From: Empedobacter stercoris
Lineage (GTDB): Bacteria > Bacteroidota > Bacteroidia > Flavobacteriales > Weeksellaceae
Assembly (NCBI RefSeq): GCF_025244765.1
Contig: NZ_CP104209.1
Location: 310,001 to 374,000 of the forward strand
Direction of reading: 5' to 3'
DNA length: 64,000 nucleotides
Position 1 is the first letter of the stretch. Each line of letters opens with the position of its first letter. Position numbers and translations under genes: made by a program. The notes beneath the pieces were generated by a model. The model was not told the DNA's origin, ran no database searches, and saw only the letters and a list, made by a program, of their open reading frames with translations. This document shows positions 26,137 through 35,089 of this stretch, piece by piece.

Positions 26137-27139
26137 GTGCAACTGGCCAAGTAGATTTTAGTTTTTCGATAGGGCTAATATAGCCAAACTTTCTTACTCT
26201 TCTATTGTTAATTAATTTTTCTATTTGTTTGATTCTTAGGTTACTTACTAAATTCAGGTCTGTTTTCTTTGGTAAAAATCTTCTTATCAAGCCTATTCTG
26301 TTCTCAACAGTTCCTTTATCTTGTGAGGTGTAGGGTCGAGTGAAATAGGTTTTGATATGGTGTTTTTCGGCTATTTGTTTGTGTCCGGCAAACTCTTTTC
26401 CGTTGTCAAAAGTCATGGTTTTGATCCAGCTGCTACCTATTCTGGATATTCTTTTATTGATTAATTCTTGAATGTTTTGAGCGTCTTTTCCTTGCAATTT
26501 GTCTAAGGTGGTTACCAAAGTTGCTCGGTCTGTCATCACTAATAGAGCTGATTTGTGGTCTTTCCCCATCATTAAATCGACTTCGATGTCTCCCAATCTT
26601 TCTCGTTGTTCAACTACTTTTGGACGTTTCTCAATGGATACTCTGTCTTTGATTATACCTCGGGTTTGTTTATAGTTGCCTCTTTTGAATCTGCGCCTGC
26701 CATGTCTTAAAAATTTATACAGATTTTTATAGGGCGCGTCAGCTCTGCGATTACTCTTTTTACAGTCCCATATCCATTGATAGATGCATTCTAGAGAAAC
26801 ACCCTGAACGCCCATGCACTTCCATTCTACAGCAATCAATTCTGGACTTAGTTGTTCATTCTTTAACCAATTAGCTGCCTGATTTTTAAGCGACTTTGTG
26901 AATTTTACTGCCTTGTTTTTTTGTTTGTGCCTTAAACTTGTTTTTTCTTGCGCCAAATCAGGAATATAGCTACCTGCGTGTAGACCACGCTTGCCAATAT
27001 TTCTTTGTAATTCACGCGTGATGGTAGATTTATGTACGCCTATTAAATCAGCAATATCTTTTTTGCTTTTTCCTGCGGTCAAAAGTATTCCAATTTGGTA
27101 TCTTTGTTCCTGGTCGAGTTGTTTATATATTTTTTTCAC
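26126..27139 (-). CDS. IS30-family transposase
   Basis: The 337-residue protein has an N-terminal HTH_38 region (EQRYQIGILL with DLIGVHKSTITREL) and a DDE domain with D188 (GDIEVDLM), D245 (MTFDNGKEF) and E279 (TVENRIG), giving DD(33)E. The start is GTG at 27139, only four bases after a TAAATTTG -7 box (27144-27151), so the mRNA may be leaderless. The frame runs off the element: the IS ends after the CTT codon, and the last two residues and the TGA come from host DNA. Confidence 0.93.
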   Translation of the reverse strand: MKKIYKQLDQEQRYQIGILLTAGKSKKDIADLIGVHKSTITRELQRNIGKRGLHAGSYIPDLAQEKTSLRHKQKNKAVKFTKSLKNQAANWLKNEQLSPELIAVEWKCMGVQGVSLECIYQWIWDCKKSNRRADAPYKNLYKFLRHGRRRFKRGNYKQTRGIIKDRVSIEKRPKVVEQRERLGDIEVDLMMGKDHKSALLVMTDRATLVTTLDKLQGKDAQNIQELINKRISRIGSSWIKTMTFDNGKEFAGHKQIAEKHHIKTYFTRPYTSQDKGTVENRIGLIRRFLPKKTDLNLVSNLRIKQIEKLINNRRVRKFGYISPIEKLKSTWPVALIT

Positions 27140-27206
27140 AAATCAAATTTAGCACTTGGCTAATCATTGGGGGCTAGCCCCCAATGATTTAATTTGAGTT
27201 GCACTT
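26135..27206 (-). mobile_element. IS30-family insertion sequence
   Basis: The 1,072-bp element has terminal inverted repeats AAGTGCAACT. Homology resumes inward as GCCAAGT after a 28-bp palindrome found only at the right end. The flanks fit a 2-bp AT duplication (26133-26134 and 27207-27208). Removing the IS gives a target with inverted arms GTTCAA and TTGAAC (26124-26129 and 27212-27217). This fits the known preference of IS30 for palindromic targets and 2-bp duplications. An alternative is that these arms belong to longer element ends. Confidence 0.85.
27162..27189. repeat. Perfect 28-bp palindrome inside the right end of IS30
   Basis: Arms AATCATTGGGGG and CCCCCAATGATT are separated by CTAG, itself symmetric. 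It lies between the outer terminal repeat and the transposase promoter. It would fold into a very stable hairpin in RNA entering from the flank, comparable to the protective hairpin of the IS3 copies. Confidence 0.85.
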
Positions 27207-27227
27207 ATTTGTTGAACTTAGAGAATA

Positions 27228-27836
27228 ATGAATTACAATTTTATTGCACCATATTATCATTCGTTGAGTCAGTTGTTTTTTTTGAATAGGCAACATCAAG
27301 CTCATTTTTTGATTTTAAAACATTTAAAAGATGGTGACAAAATTCTGTGGATAGGAGGAGGAGCTGGAAAGTTTATTTCAGCGTTAGAACAACACAACTT
27401 GAAATTAGAAATAGATTATATTGATTTTTCTTTTAAAATGATTGATTTAGCAAAAAAAGTAAACACAAGTAATTTGAAAATCAATTTTATTGTTTCAGAC
27501 ATTTTTGAATTTAAAACGTCAAAAAAATACGACGTAGTGATGACCACTTTTTTATTTGATCATTTTTCTCAGGAAAGAGCAGAAAAATTAGTTGATCAAT
27601 TGAATGATAATTTGAAGCCTAAAGGAATTTGGTTTTATGTAGATTTCACTCAAGATCAAAACGGTTGGCAGAAAATAATAACAAACTTTATGTTGAGATT
27701 TTTTAGAATTGCTATAGGTTTAGATATAACTCAATTACCCAAAATGCAACAAGTTTTCGCTAAAAGATATGAGAATATTGATAGTCAATTTTTTTTCAAG
27801 AAGTACATCGAAAGTAACGTTTATCAAAAGAAATAA
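27228..27836 (+). CDS. Class I SAM-dependent methyltransferase
   Basis: The 202-residue protein starts MNYNFIAPYYHSLSQL. SAM motif I is ILWIGGGAGKFI (about 40-51), an acidic residue follows in IDYIDFSF, and the region VMTTFLFDHFS fits motif IV. The type resembles small UbiE/Methyltransf_25 enzymes. Before the IS30 insertion its ATG overlapped the stop of the UbiA-like gene. Acting on a prenylated or membrane lipid substrate is therefore plausible but unproven. The following terminator is split by IS copy 2. Confidence 0.85.
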   Translation: MNYNFIAPYYHSLSQLFFLNRQHQAHFLILKHLKDGDKILWIGGGAGKFISALEQHNLKLEIDYIDFSFKMIDLAKKVNTSNLKINFIVSDIFEFKTSKKYDVVMTTFLFDHFSQERAEKLVDQLNDNLKPKGIWFYVDFTQDQNGWQKIITNFMLRFFRIAIGLDITQLPKMQQVFAKRYENIDSQFFFKKYIESNVYQKK

Positions 27837-27897
27837 AAAAAAGCGATTCTTGATTACACTGCCCCCAAAAAGTTAGACACTTTTGGGGGCATTTTTT

Positions 27898-28434
27898 ATG
27901 ACAAGAAAAGTAAAATATGGTGTAGCATTTAAGTTACGCTGTGTGAAAGAAGTTTTAGAAAAACATCGAACAATACGTTCAATTAGTAAAAAAGAAAATA
28001 TACATGCTTCTTTATTAAAGAAATGGGTTTCTGATTATCATAATCAAGGAATTTCAGGTATAGAACCTAAAAAAAACCAAACGTATAGCGTTGAATTTAA
28101 GTTGAAAGTTATTAAGACTATAACTAGTCAATATCTTAGTTTACGAGAAGCCAGAGTTAAATTTAATATTCCAAGTGAATCGGTTATTATAAAATGGCAA
28201 AAAGATTTTGCTACCTTTGGAATAGACGGATTAAAACCCAAACCAAAAGGCCGTCCCAAGACTATGAGCACATCTAAGGGTGGACCTAAAAAATCGAAAC
28301 AACCATTATCAAGAGAAGAAGAACTATTGTTAGAGATTGAACGTTTACGTTGTGAAGTTGCACTCTTAAAAAAGTTCAATGCCTTAATTCAAGCCGAGGA
28401 AGAAAAACAAAAGAAACTTGGACACAAGCCATAA
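27898..28434 (+). CDS. IS3-family transposase OrfA (copy 2)
   Basis: The 178-residue OrfA has the same layout as copy 1, with the slippery A AAA AAG at 28368-28374. It differs from copy 1 by a cluster around residues 77-89 (ITSQYLSLREARVKF against ITKQFLSLREARLKF) and by two scattered changes near the C-terminus. The clustered changes suggest gene conversion from another relative. Confidence 0.92.
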   Translation: MTRKVKYGVAFKLRCVKEVLEKHRTIRSISKKENIHASLLKKWVSDYHNQGISGIEPKKNQTYSVEFKLKVIKTITSQYLSLREARVKFNIPSESVIIKWQKDFATFGIDGLKPKPKGRPKTMSTSKGGPKKSKQPLSREEELLLEIERLRCEVALLKKFNALIQAEEEKQKKLGHKP

Positions 28435-28484
28435 ATGAATTAAGGCCAGAATTTCATCTAAATTTACTTTTAGATTGTACACAT

Positions 28485-29264
28485 ATGGCTAGAAGCAGCT
28501 TTTACTATCATATTTCACGTAGTAAAACAGATAAATACGAGGAATTAAAACTTAAGATAAAATCCATTTATCATCAGCATAAAGGGCGATATGGCTATCG
28601 ACGAATTACCGATGAATTAAGAAAATCAGGAACTATCATCAATCATAAAACTGTTCTTAAACTGATGAATAGCTTAGGATTAAAGAGTTTGATTCGAAGA
28701 AAAAAATACAAATCTTACAAAGGAGAACAAGGAAAGATTGCACCAAACATCTTGCAAAGAGCATTTAAGGCTGATAAACCCAACCAAAAATGGGTAACAG
28801 ATGTTACCGAGTTTAAAGTAAAAGATAAAAAACTATATTTATCACCGATAATGGATCTGTACAATCAAGAAATTATCAGCTATGAGTTAAGCGAACGACC
28901 TGTTTTTAATCAAGTAACTCAAATGCTTAAAAAGGCATTTAAAATAACGAAAGACACCAAAGATTTGATATTACATTCCGATCAAGGATGGCAATATCAA
29001 ATGAAACAATATCAGGCTTTATTAAATGAAAAAGGAATCATACAAAGTATGAGTAGAAAAGGAAATTGCTTAGATAATGCTATTATCGAGAATTTCTTCG
29101 GAATACTGAAATCGGAACTATTTTATTTACAAAAATTTAATTCTATTGAAGAGCTAAAAAAAGAAATAAAACAATACATTTACTATTACAATAACGATAG
29201 AATAAAATCGAACTTAAATAAAATGAGCCCGATACAATATCGAACTCATTTTTATAATTATTAA
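28485..29264 (+). CDS. IS3-family transposase OrfB (copy 2)
   Basis: The 259-residue rve transposase is identical in protein sequence to that of copy 1, including D106, D166 and E202. It is normally made as an OrfAB fusion by -1 frameshifting. The element looks intact and potentially active. Confidence 0.95.
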   Translation: MARSSFYYHISRSKTDKYEELKLKIKSIYHQHKGRYGYRRITDELRKSGTIINHKTVLKLMNSLGLKSLIRRKKYKSYKGEQGKIAPNILQRAFKADKPNQKWVTDVTEFKVKDKKLYLSPIMDLYNQEIISYELSERPVFNQVTQMLKKAFKITKDTKDLILHSDQGWQYQMKQYQALLNEKGIIQSMSRKGNCLDNAIIENFFGILKSELFYLQKFNSIEELKKEIKQYIYYYNNDRIKSNLNKMSPIQYRTHFYNY

Positions 29265-29319
29265 TTTTTAATCTGTCCAAACTTTTGGGTGCAGTCTAGA
29301 TTGAATCGCTTTTTTTATT

Positions 29320-30075
29320 TTACATATAATCGGTGTCTAATTTTCCTTTTTTGAACTGAATAATATTTAGTTTATTCATTGCCCAGATACATGGATACAT
29401 CGGATCGAATTCCCATTTTTTAACGGCGAAATTAGGACGTCCACCAAATTTATGGTGATTGTTGTGCAAACATTCTCCCCACATTAGCCAGTCTATCGGC
29501 ATTAAATTTGTAGAAGTGTCTCCAACATCGTAATTACGGTAACCTAATTTGTGTGAAAACCAATTGATGATTACACCATGTAATGGACTCATCAAAGCTT
29601 GTAGTGGAATAAATACAAAATACGTCCATAACGGTGCATCGACTGCCATATAAATCAAAATGTAAATAATTACCCAAGCTAATCTCACCGCATTATTTCC
29701 TGCGAAAGCATCCCAAGATCTCCAAGCTGGAACCCCTTTTTTGAACTTTTCTAAAACTTGTGCTTTATCATGATCAATTTCGTTATAAACAAGTCGAGTT
29801 CTCCACATCATTGCAAAGAAGTTAGGATCATATTGTGGTGAATGAGGATCTTTTTCTGTGTCGGCATACGCGTGGTGATGTCTATGCATAACACCGTAAG
29901 TATATGGACTTAGATAAGATGAACCTTGAAATATCCAAGCTAAAACATGAAATATTTTTTCCCATGTTTTAGACATCGTAAACATTGCGTGAGAAGCATA
30001 TCTGTGATGAAAAAAAGTTTGGAAAAATAAAGAAGCATACCAATGTATGATGAAGATAATGATTACTGCTGTCAT
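29320..30075 (-). CDS. Acyl-CoA (fatty acid) desaturase
   Basis: The 251-residue membrane protein has the three histidine boxes of the di-iron delta-9 desaturase family: HRYASH at 24-29, HRHHH at 64-68 and HNNHH at 204-208. Hydrophobic helix pairs lie between them. It inserts a double bond in acyl chains to adjust membrane fluidity and needs oxygen and an electron donor. It is short for the family because it lacks the long N- and C-terminal extensions, as is common in Bacteroidota. Confidence 0.93.
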   Translation of the reverse strand: MTAVIIIFIIHWYASLFFQTFFHHRYASHAMFTMSKTWEKIFHVLAWIFQGSSYLSPYTYGVMHRHHHAYADTEKDPHSPQYDPNFFAMMWRTRLVYNEIDHDKAQVLEKFKKGVPAWRSWDAFAGNNAVRLAWVIIYILIYMAVDAPLWTYFVFIPLQALMSPLHGVIINWFSHKLGYRNYDVGDTSTNLMPIDWLMWGECLHNNHHKFGGRPNFAVKKWEFDPMYPCIWAMNKLNIIQFKKGKLDTDYM

Positions 30076-30095
30076 TACTAATTTTAAAATTTCTA

Positions 30096-30103
30096 CAAAT
30101 ATA
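30096..30103 (-). promoter_or_regulatory. -7 promoter box for the desaturase gene
   Basis: On the minus strand TATATTTG is an exact TAnnTTTG match, 20 bases upstream of the ATG at 30075. Confidence 0.5.
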
Positions 30104-30639
30104 GGGTTTTGTATTGTGTTTTGGACTAATCAATATCATAGATGTTAAATAATATTGGATTATTTATAATGAAAAAAAACATGAAATACTCTTCATCTAA
30201 AAAATTTACCTATTTAATTTTAAACGATTAGATTCTTAGTAGAAAAATATATGATTTGAATAAAAATAAAAAAGACTATAATTTTGTTTTTAAACTAATA
30301 ATTTTCAGAATAGTTATAGACACACAATGGTTTAGCTAATCGTTAGGTTTTAATAACCATAAAAAGTAAGGCTGTTTTTTCAAGAAATTTGAATAAGCTT
30401 TATATTTAATGATTAAAAATTAATGAAATTATTGTATAATATTTTTATTTGTAATTTAAAATTATTAAGACGTGATATAAATCATATTAATATTTTGAAT
30501 TTATTAATTAAGGATATATCAGTTTTTTATCCATTTATTAAATGGATAAAATATTGAAAAGTATTGCTATGTAATTCGTGTTACAAATTAGTGTTATTCT
30601 ATTTTATAGCTTTGTACTGATTTAATTAATAATAAATTT
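30104..30639. other. Gene-free AT-rich spacer
   Basis: This stretch between divergent genes holds no credible reading frame or strong hairpin. The only signals seen are the desaturase -7 box at its left edge and TAGCTTTG (30607-30614), an exact -7 box match shortly before the secreted-protein gene at 30640. Confidence 0.6.
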
Positions 30640-31347
30640 ATTAAAAAAGTTTTACTTGCAATAGCATTTGCTCTACCAACGGCTTATGCTATGGCTCAGG
30701 TTGGGATTGGAACAAGTGATCCTAAAACAACATTAGATGTTACAGCTGTTAATCCTACTGGGAATCTGGAAACAGTGGAAGGAATTTTAATACCACGTGT
30801 AGATAGAGAAAGAGCGCAATCTATGAGAAATATAGAAAAATCTACTATGATTTTTGTAAATAATATTTCTACAGGAACACAAGAAAATACAGCTAAAAAT
30901 ATTAATGCTGAAGGCTTTTATTACTTTGATGGTACTGTTTGGGTAAAACTATCTTCTGGAAATGCTAATCCAGGCTTCTTTTATATGCCATCAGTTTTAC
31001 TACCAACACTTATTTCTGATGAACGTTTAAAAACTCCAAATTCAGGATATAAATTCAATGATACAGAAAAGGTATATGAGGTGGATTTATATAAGTTATT
31101 CAAAGATCAATTTGGGACGCCAATTTCAGTAAGTAATTCTCAATCGAATTTGAATGGGTTTATTTTAGAAGCAAATGAATATGACTATTTTATTACATTT
31201 GCTGATAAAACAGTTTTTAATTTAGGTGATGGAACAAATCCTTCTACTGTAGAGATTTCTCCTGAAGGTATATTAAAATATAAAATATTACCTGAAGCGA
31301 TTATTAGAAATGGTTCCTTTATGAATGTTGTATTAAAAGTTAAATAA
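30640..31347 (+). CDS. Secreted surface protein with a probable ATT start codon
   Basis: The first ATG in frame (30691) would leave the protein without a signal peptide. The 16 codons before it encode a perfect one (KKVLLAIAFALPTAYA), preceded by ATT at 30640 where ATG is expected. The mature part begins AQVGIGTSDPKTTLDV, a common opening of flavobacterial secreted proteins. With ATT the product has 235 residues. It pairs with the large secreted protein downstream. Function is unknown; adhesion or envelope structure is a guess. A start-codon mutation that silences the gene is the alternative. Confidence 0.75.
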   Translation: MKKVLLAIAFALPTAYAMAQVGIGTSDPKTTLDVTAVNPTGNLETVEGILIPRVDRERAQSMRNIEKSTMIFVNNISTGTQENTAKNINAEGFYYFDGTVWVKLSSGNANPGFFYMPSVLLPTLISDERLKTPNSGYKFNDTEKVYEVDLYKLFKDQFGTPISVSNSQSNLNGFILEANEYDYFITFADKTVFNLGDGTNPSTVEISPEGILKYKILPEAIIRNGSFMNVVLKVK

Positions 31348-31401
31348 TCTTTTGAATTCAAATATCATTAGAAAGAATTGTTTAATGCTAAATAATACAA
31401 A

Positions 31402-34400
31402 ATGAAAATCATATATAAATTAAAATATACACTTCTGTTACTTTTTGGTATGTTCCAAATAGTTTCAGTAAAAGCTGCCTTTAATGAAGATTTTAGTTCA
31501 TCTTCATTAAAATTGCCTGCAATGTTTGTATCAAAAGTTTCGTTTGATTACAAATATTTTAACACAAATAATAGATTAAATGCTTTAAATAATGTAGTTG
31601 TATCACCAACAAAAAAAATAGATGATTCGGATAGTTGGTGGAAATGGAAGTTAAATGTAAATCAAGATTATTCTGTGCTGCTAAATACTTCAATTGAAGG
31701 AGTAGTTAAAGCAAATGACGATCATTTTACTTTTGAATATTCTACCTTTAATATTGCATCAAATGATACTTTTGACGGTAAAACAGAGGCGTTAATACTT
31801 ACAGGTGCTCATCAAAATGCGACAATTTCACCATTAGGAGTTTGGCCATTAGGAATTAAATTAGATGCAACAACAGGTGAAATTAAGATTGCTCCAGGTA
31901 CTTCTTTACCTAAAGAGCCGTTGATGTATAATTTATGTGTCTTCAATTCTTCTACTTGTAGTACTGCAAATATTACGTTTGATAATCAATCTGTTTCTAT
32001 TGATAAAAATGAGATGTTCTCTCTTTCGAGTGAAATTTCAACTATTTGTTATTCAGGTAATGCACAAAGTAGAGTTGTAAGATACACATTAAAAAATATT
32101 TCAGGTAGAGCAATTAAAATATCAGGAGAATCTAAAGGATCTGGTGTTAATAACAAAAAAATTAGATTTGTAGGAGGAAATATAAATGTAAATTCATTAC
32201 GCGTTATTTCTGGTGATATGCGTTTTACTGGAGCATTAGGATATGTTGGTCCTAAGATTTTTGCTATAGATGAAGAGGTCGTTTTCGAATTGTCCTTTAA
32301 GAGGTCTACTGATGCTGAAATTTCTGGTAAATTAGAAATGAGATATGGGAATTCTTCTGCTTCTGGTCAAATGGATAATCCCGATTTTCGTTTAAACGTT
32401 TCTAATAAAATTTCTAGGATACCTGATAAACAAAAAAATTTCACAATAAAACTAAATGAAACAGGATCATATAGAGTACACAAAGCATCTGGTTTAGAAG
32501 ATGCAATTGTAAATTACAAATTTTATGACTCTTCTGGTAACGAGGTTGCTGGAGATAGCCCAATTGATATGAATTTTACAGGTATTTTAAATTACTCGTA
32601 TAGTAAAGTATCTGCATCAGGTTGTGAAGGTGAAAGAGGTTATATAAGTTTTTCTAAAACTGATATCGAATTACCAGATCCAGGTAAAATATCTTTGTCA
32701 GAAGGCGAAGACGAAGACTCATTATTAGAATCAATAGACATATGTTTTGATGATAATGATAAAGAATTTAAAATTTATAATAATCAAGATGGTAAAGGTA
32801 CTCTTGTAGCATTAGGACCTGCTCATTATGCCTTAAAATATTCGTGGGAGTCTAGTTATGATGAAGGGTTAACTTGGTATCCGTATGAAGATAACGGAAA
32901 TGCTAACACAGAAACTGATTCTGGTTCAAAATCAATGACTTTAAAAGGTGTTCAAAAATCATTTTGGTTAAGACGTAAAGCGCATGAAAGACCAACAGGA
33001 ACACGACCTAATAATTTTGCATATTCTAATGTAGTTAAAATTAATGTACAAAAAAATGAAGTTACAATAGCAGGCGGAACACAATTTTCACGTCCATTGT
33101 TTGCAGTAAATTCACCAGAGAGTACTAATAATCATTTTCTAATACCGTCAATTACAACTAAGTATCCTAGTACAATTGAGGTTTTTGATATGAATGGTGT
33201 TAAAATTGAAAATAATCGATTCGATTTTACAAAAGAAGGAACCTATGTTTTTACTGTTGTAGCCACTTCTACAGGAGCAAATGGAACTGTGAAAGATTGT
33301 GTTAGTTATGCTACAATTACTTTAAATGTATATGATCTTGCAAAATGTCGTGTGGTTACAGAACGTGTTGTTGCAACTGCAGCTCCTTCGGGAAGTGGTT
33401 GGGGTACAACTTTAGCAGGAGTGGTTACAAATAAAGAATTGGCCTATGATAATGATTTGTCAACCTATTCTACGATTTCATCTGTAGTTGCTTTACTTGG
33501 TTTAGGTACGACTTGGCAAAATATTTATTTTGATCATGTTGTTCCAGCAGGTACACCTTTAAAGGTTAAATTAGGACAAGAGTATAGTGGATTACAACTT
33601 GGTGGAGGTATAACAGTAGTTGGTTTAGATGAAAAAGGAAATTCAATTGGACCTATTAAATCTGTTGGTGAAGGTGCTTTACTTGATTTGTTAGTAGGTG
33701 ATAATGTATTTGAATATACCTTTGTACCAACAAATGCACGTGGTAAAGCAGTCGCTTACAAAGGAGTTCGTGTTATTGTGGGAAGTTTATTAGCTGTCGC
33801 AAATAATGCTGTATTATATGGAGCGTATTACGAAAAAGATAGAGTTTTAGCAGAAAACGAAACAGTTCCTGAGGAAACTATTTATGCGAAAGGTGCAAAG
33901 TTACCTGCATCTAACACTCAACCAAATAAATTGAAATATATTGTACCAAATTCTCCAGAAGATATTGTCGTTTTAACTCCTCAAAATGAAACAACAGGAA
34001 TTAAATTAAACAATTACGTAAATGACGTGACTTGGGGAGTAGAAGACGCTGGCTTAGGTGTTGCAACATCATTATCATCAGTTGTTTATCCATATTTAGC
34101 GGTAGACGAAGATCCTTTTACTTATGCTATTTTTAACAAAACAGTTGCTGCTCTTAACCGACAAAAATTGACGGTTAACTTAAGAAATACTGCACGTCCA
34201 GGTGATGAATTAGAGTTAATCATGACGAGTGAAGGAGTAAATATATTATCGCTTGATTTAGGAGCTAGCTTTAAAGTTCAACGTTACATGGATGATATAC
34301 CTGTAGGACCTGTTGTTGCAAGTAACCAATTTAAAGTAATTAACCTTAATTTGTTTTTATTTAAAAATCCAATTCCACGTTTTAGAATTACAGGAATCGA

Positions 34401-34971
34401 TCAACCTTTTAATAGAGTAGAGATTACTTATTTTAGTCTTGTTCAAGCAAACTTAGGTAACTATACTTATTTACATGATATTTCGATTGTTCCTCAATCT
34501 GTCTTTGGAAACACAATAGATGTCAATAAGACATTAGAGATTTGTGCAGCAGATTTGATAAAGATCAAAAAACCTTCAGTGTGTACTGATTTTAAACTAA
34601 ATTTTGTATTAGGAGAAATTGTCGAACAAGAAGTTTTTGATTATGATGAAAACGGACAATTAGTTTCTAAAATTGTAAAGAGTTATAAAGAATTAGAAGG
34701 AGAATCAAATCAACTAAAAGACAATGTAGTAACTCGAGTTCATGAAGACGCAAATACTGCTTATTATGAAATCAAAAAATTATATGAAATTAATAATCCT
34801 AATCAAATTTTATTAGTTAAAGTACAAGCTGTACAAAATGGACAAGATTATGGTGCTCCACAATATATAAGAGTTGAACTAAAAAATTGTCTTGATAGTA
34901 TGGTAAATCCAGTAATTAATTTAGATACGAAAGATTTAATTAATATTAAAGATTTTTCTGCTTCAAATTAG
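31402..34971 (+). CDS. Large secreted protein with two related beta-rich modules
   Basis: The 1,189-residue protein has a signal peptide ending near residue 25 (VSVKA). Thr/Ser/Asn-rich beta segments follow. Two similar modules at about residues 650-810 and 870-1030 each carry a D-x-STYSTI/DPFTYAIF-like motif and a following LKVKLG/LTVNLR strand. They resemble recurring modules in Bacteroidota adhesin-like proteins. No typical T9SS C-terminal sorting domain is seen: the end (DLINIKDFSASN) lacks its motifs. It is probably co-expressed with the upstream secreted protein. An adhesin or surface-layer role is inferred. Confidence 0.7.
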   Translation: MKIIYKLKYTLLLLFGMFQIVSVKAAFNEDFSSSSLKLPAMFVSKVSFDYKYFNTNNRLNALNNVVVSPTKKIDDSDSWWKWKLNVNQDYSVLLNTSIEGVVKANDDHFTFEYSTFNIASNDTFDGKTEALILTGAHQNATISPLGVWPLGIKLDATTGEIKIAPGTSLPKEPLMYNLCVFNSSTCSTANITFDNQSVSIDKNEMFSLSSEISTICYSGNAQSRVVRYTLKNISGRAIKISGESKGSGVNNKKIRFVGGNINVNSLRVISGDMRFTGALGYVGPKIFAIDEEVVFELSFKRSTDAEISGKLEMRYGNSSASGQMDNPDFRLNVSNKISRIPDKQKNFTIKLNETGSYRVHKASGLEDAIVNYKFYDSSGNEVAGDSPIDMNFTGILNYSYSKVSASGCEGERGYISFSKTDIELPDPGKISLSEGEDEDSLLESIDICFDDNDKEFKIYNNQDGKGTLVALGPAHYALKYSWESSYDEGLTWYPYEDNGNANTETDSGSKSMTLKGVQKSFWLRRKAHERPTGTRPNNFAYSNVVKINVQKNEVTIAGGTQFSRPLFAVNSPESTNNHFLIPSITTKYPSTIEVFDMNGVKIENNRFDFTKEGTYVFTVVATSTGANGTVKDCVSYATITLNVYDLAKCRVVTERVVATAAPSGSGWGTTLAGVVTNKELAYDNDLSTYSTISSVVALLGLGTTWQNIYFDHVVPAGTPLKVKLGQEYSGLQLGGGITVVGLDEKGNSIGPIKSVGEGALLDLLVGDNVFEYTFVPTNARGKAVAYKGVRVIVGSLLAVANNAVLYGAYYEKDRVLAENETVPEETIYAKGAKLPASNTQPNKLKYIVPNSPEDIVVLTPQNETTGIKLNNYVNDVTWGVEDAGLGVATSLSSVVYPYLAVDEDPFTYAIFNKTVAALNRQKLTVNLRNTARPGDELELIMTSEGVNILSLDLGASFKVQRYMDDIPVGPVVASNQFKVINLNLFLFKNPIPRFRITGIDQPFNRVEITYFSLVQANLGNYTYLHDISIVPQSVFGNTIDVNKTLEICAADLIKIKKPSVCTDFKLNFVLGEIVEQEVFDYDENGQLVSKIVKSYKELEGESNQLKDNVVTRVHEDANTAYYEIKKLYEINNPNQILLVKVQAVQNGQDYGAPQYIRVELKNCLDSMVNPVINLDTKDLINIKDFSASN

Positions 34972-35021
34972 AATTAAATTATAAGGCTATATTTTTTTCA
35001 TAAAAATAGATAGCTATACTT

Positions 35022-35055
35022 AAAAACCAGATTAATTTAAATTAATCTGGTTTTT
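35022..35055 (+). terminator. Bidirectional terminator, perfect 34-bp palindrome
   Basis: Arms AAAAACCAGATTAATTT and AAATTAATCTGGTTTTT are fully complementary and extended by T residues. It lies between convergent genes. Confidence 0.92.
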
Positions 35056-35089
35056 TTTTAAATCAATGATATAAACCTATTAACTGAAT

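Larger units (their letters stand above)
27855..29298 (+). mobile_element. IS3-family (IS150-type) insertion sequence, copy 2
   Basis: This 1,444-bp copy has the same ends as copy 1 and is flanked by the direct repeat GAT (27852-27854 and 29299-29301). The host arms GCGATTC (27843-27849) and GAATCGC (29303-29309), with seven A and seven T outside, show it sits in the loop of a bidirectional terminator between convergent genes. DNA is nearly identical to copy 1 except a diverged patch of about 40 bp in orfA (about 28123-28163). Confidence 0.95.

Noticed and set aside
31402-34971. T9SS C-terminal sorting domain on the large secreted protein
   Set aside because: The last 80 residues lack the usual glycine-rich strands and terminal basic motif.
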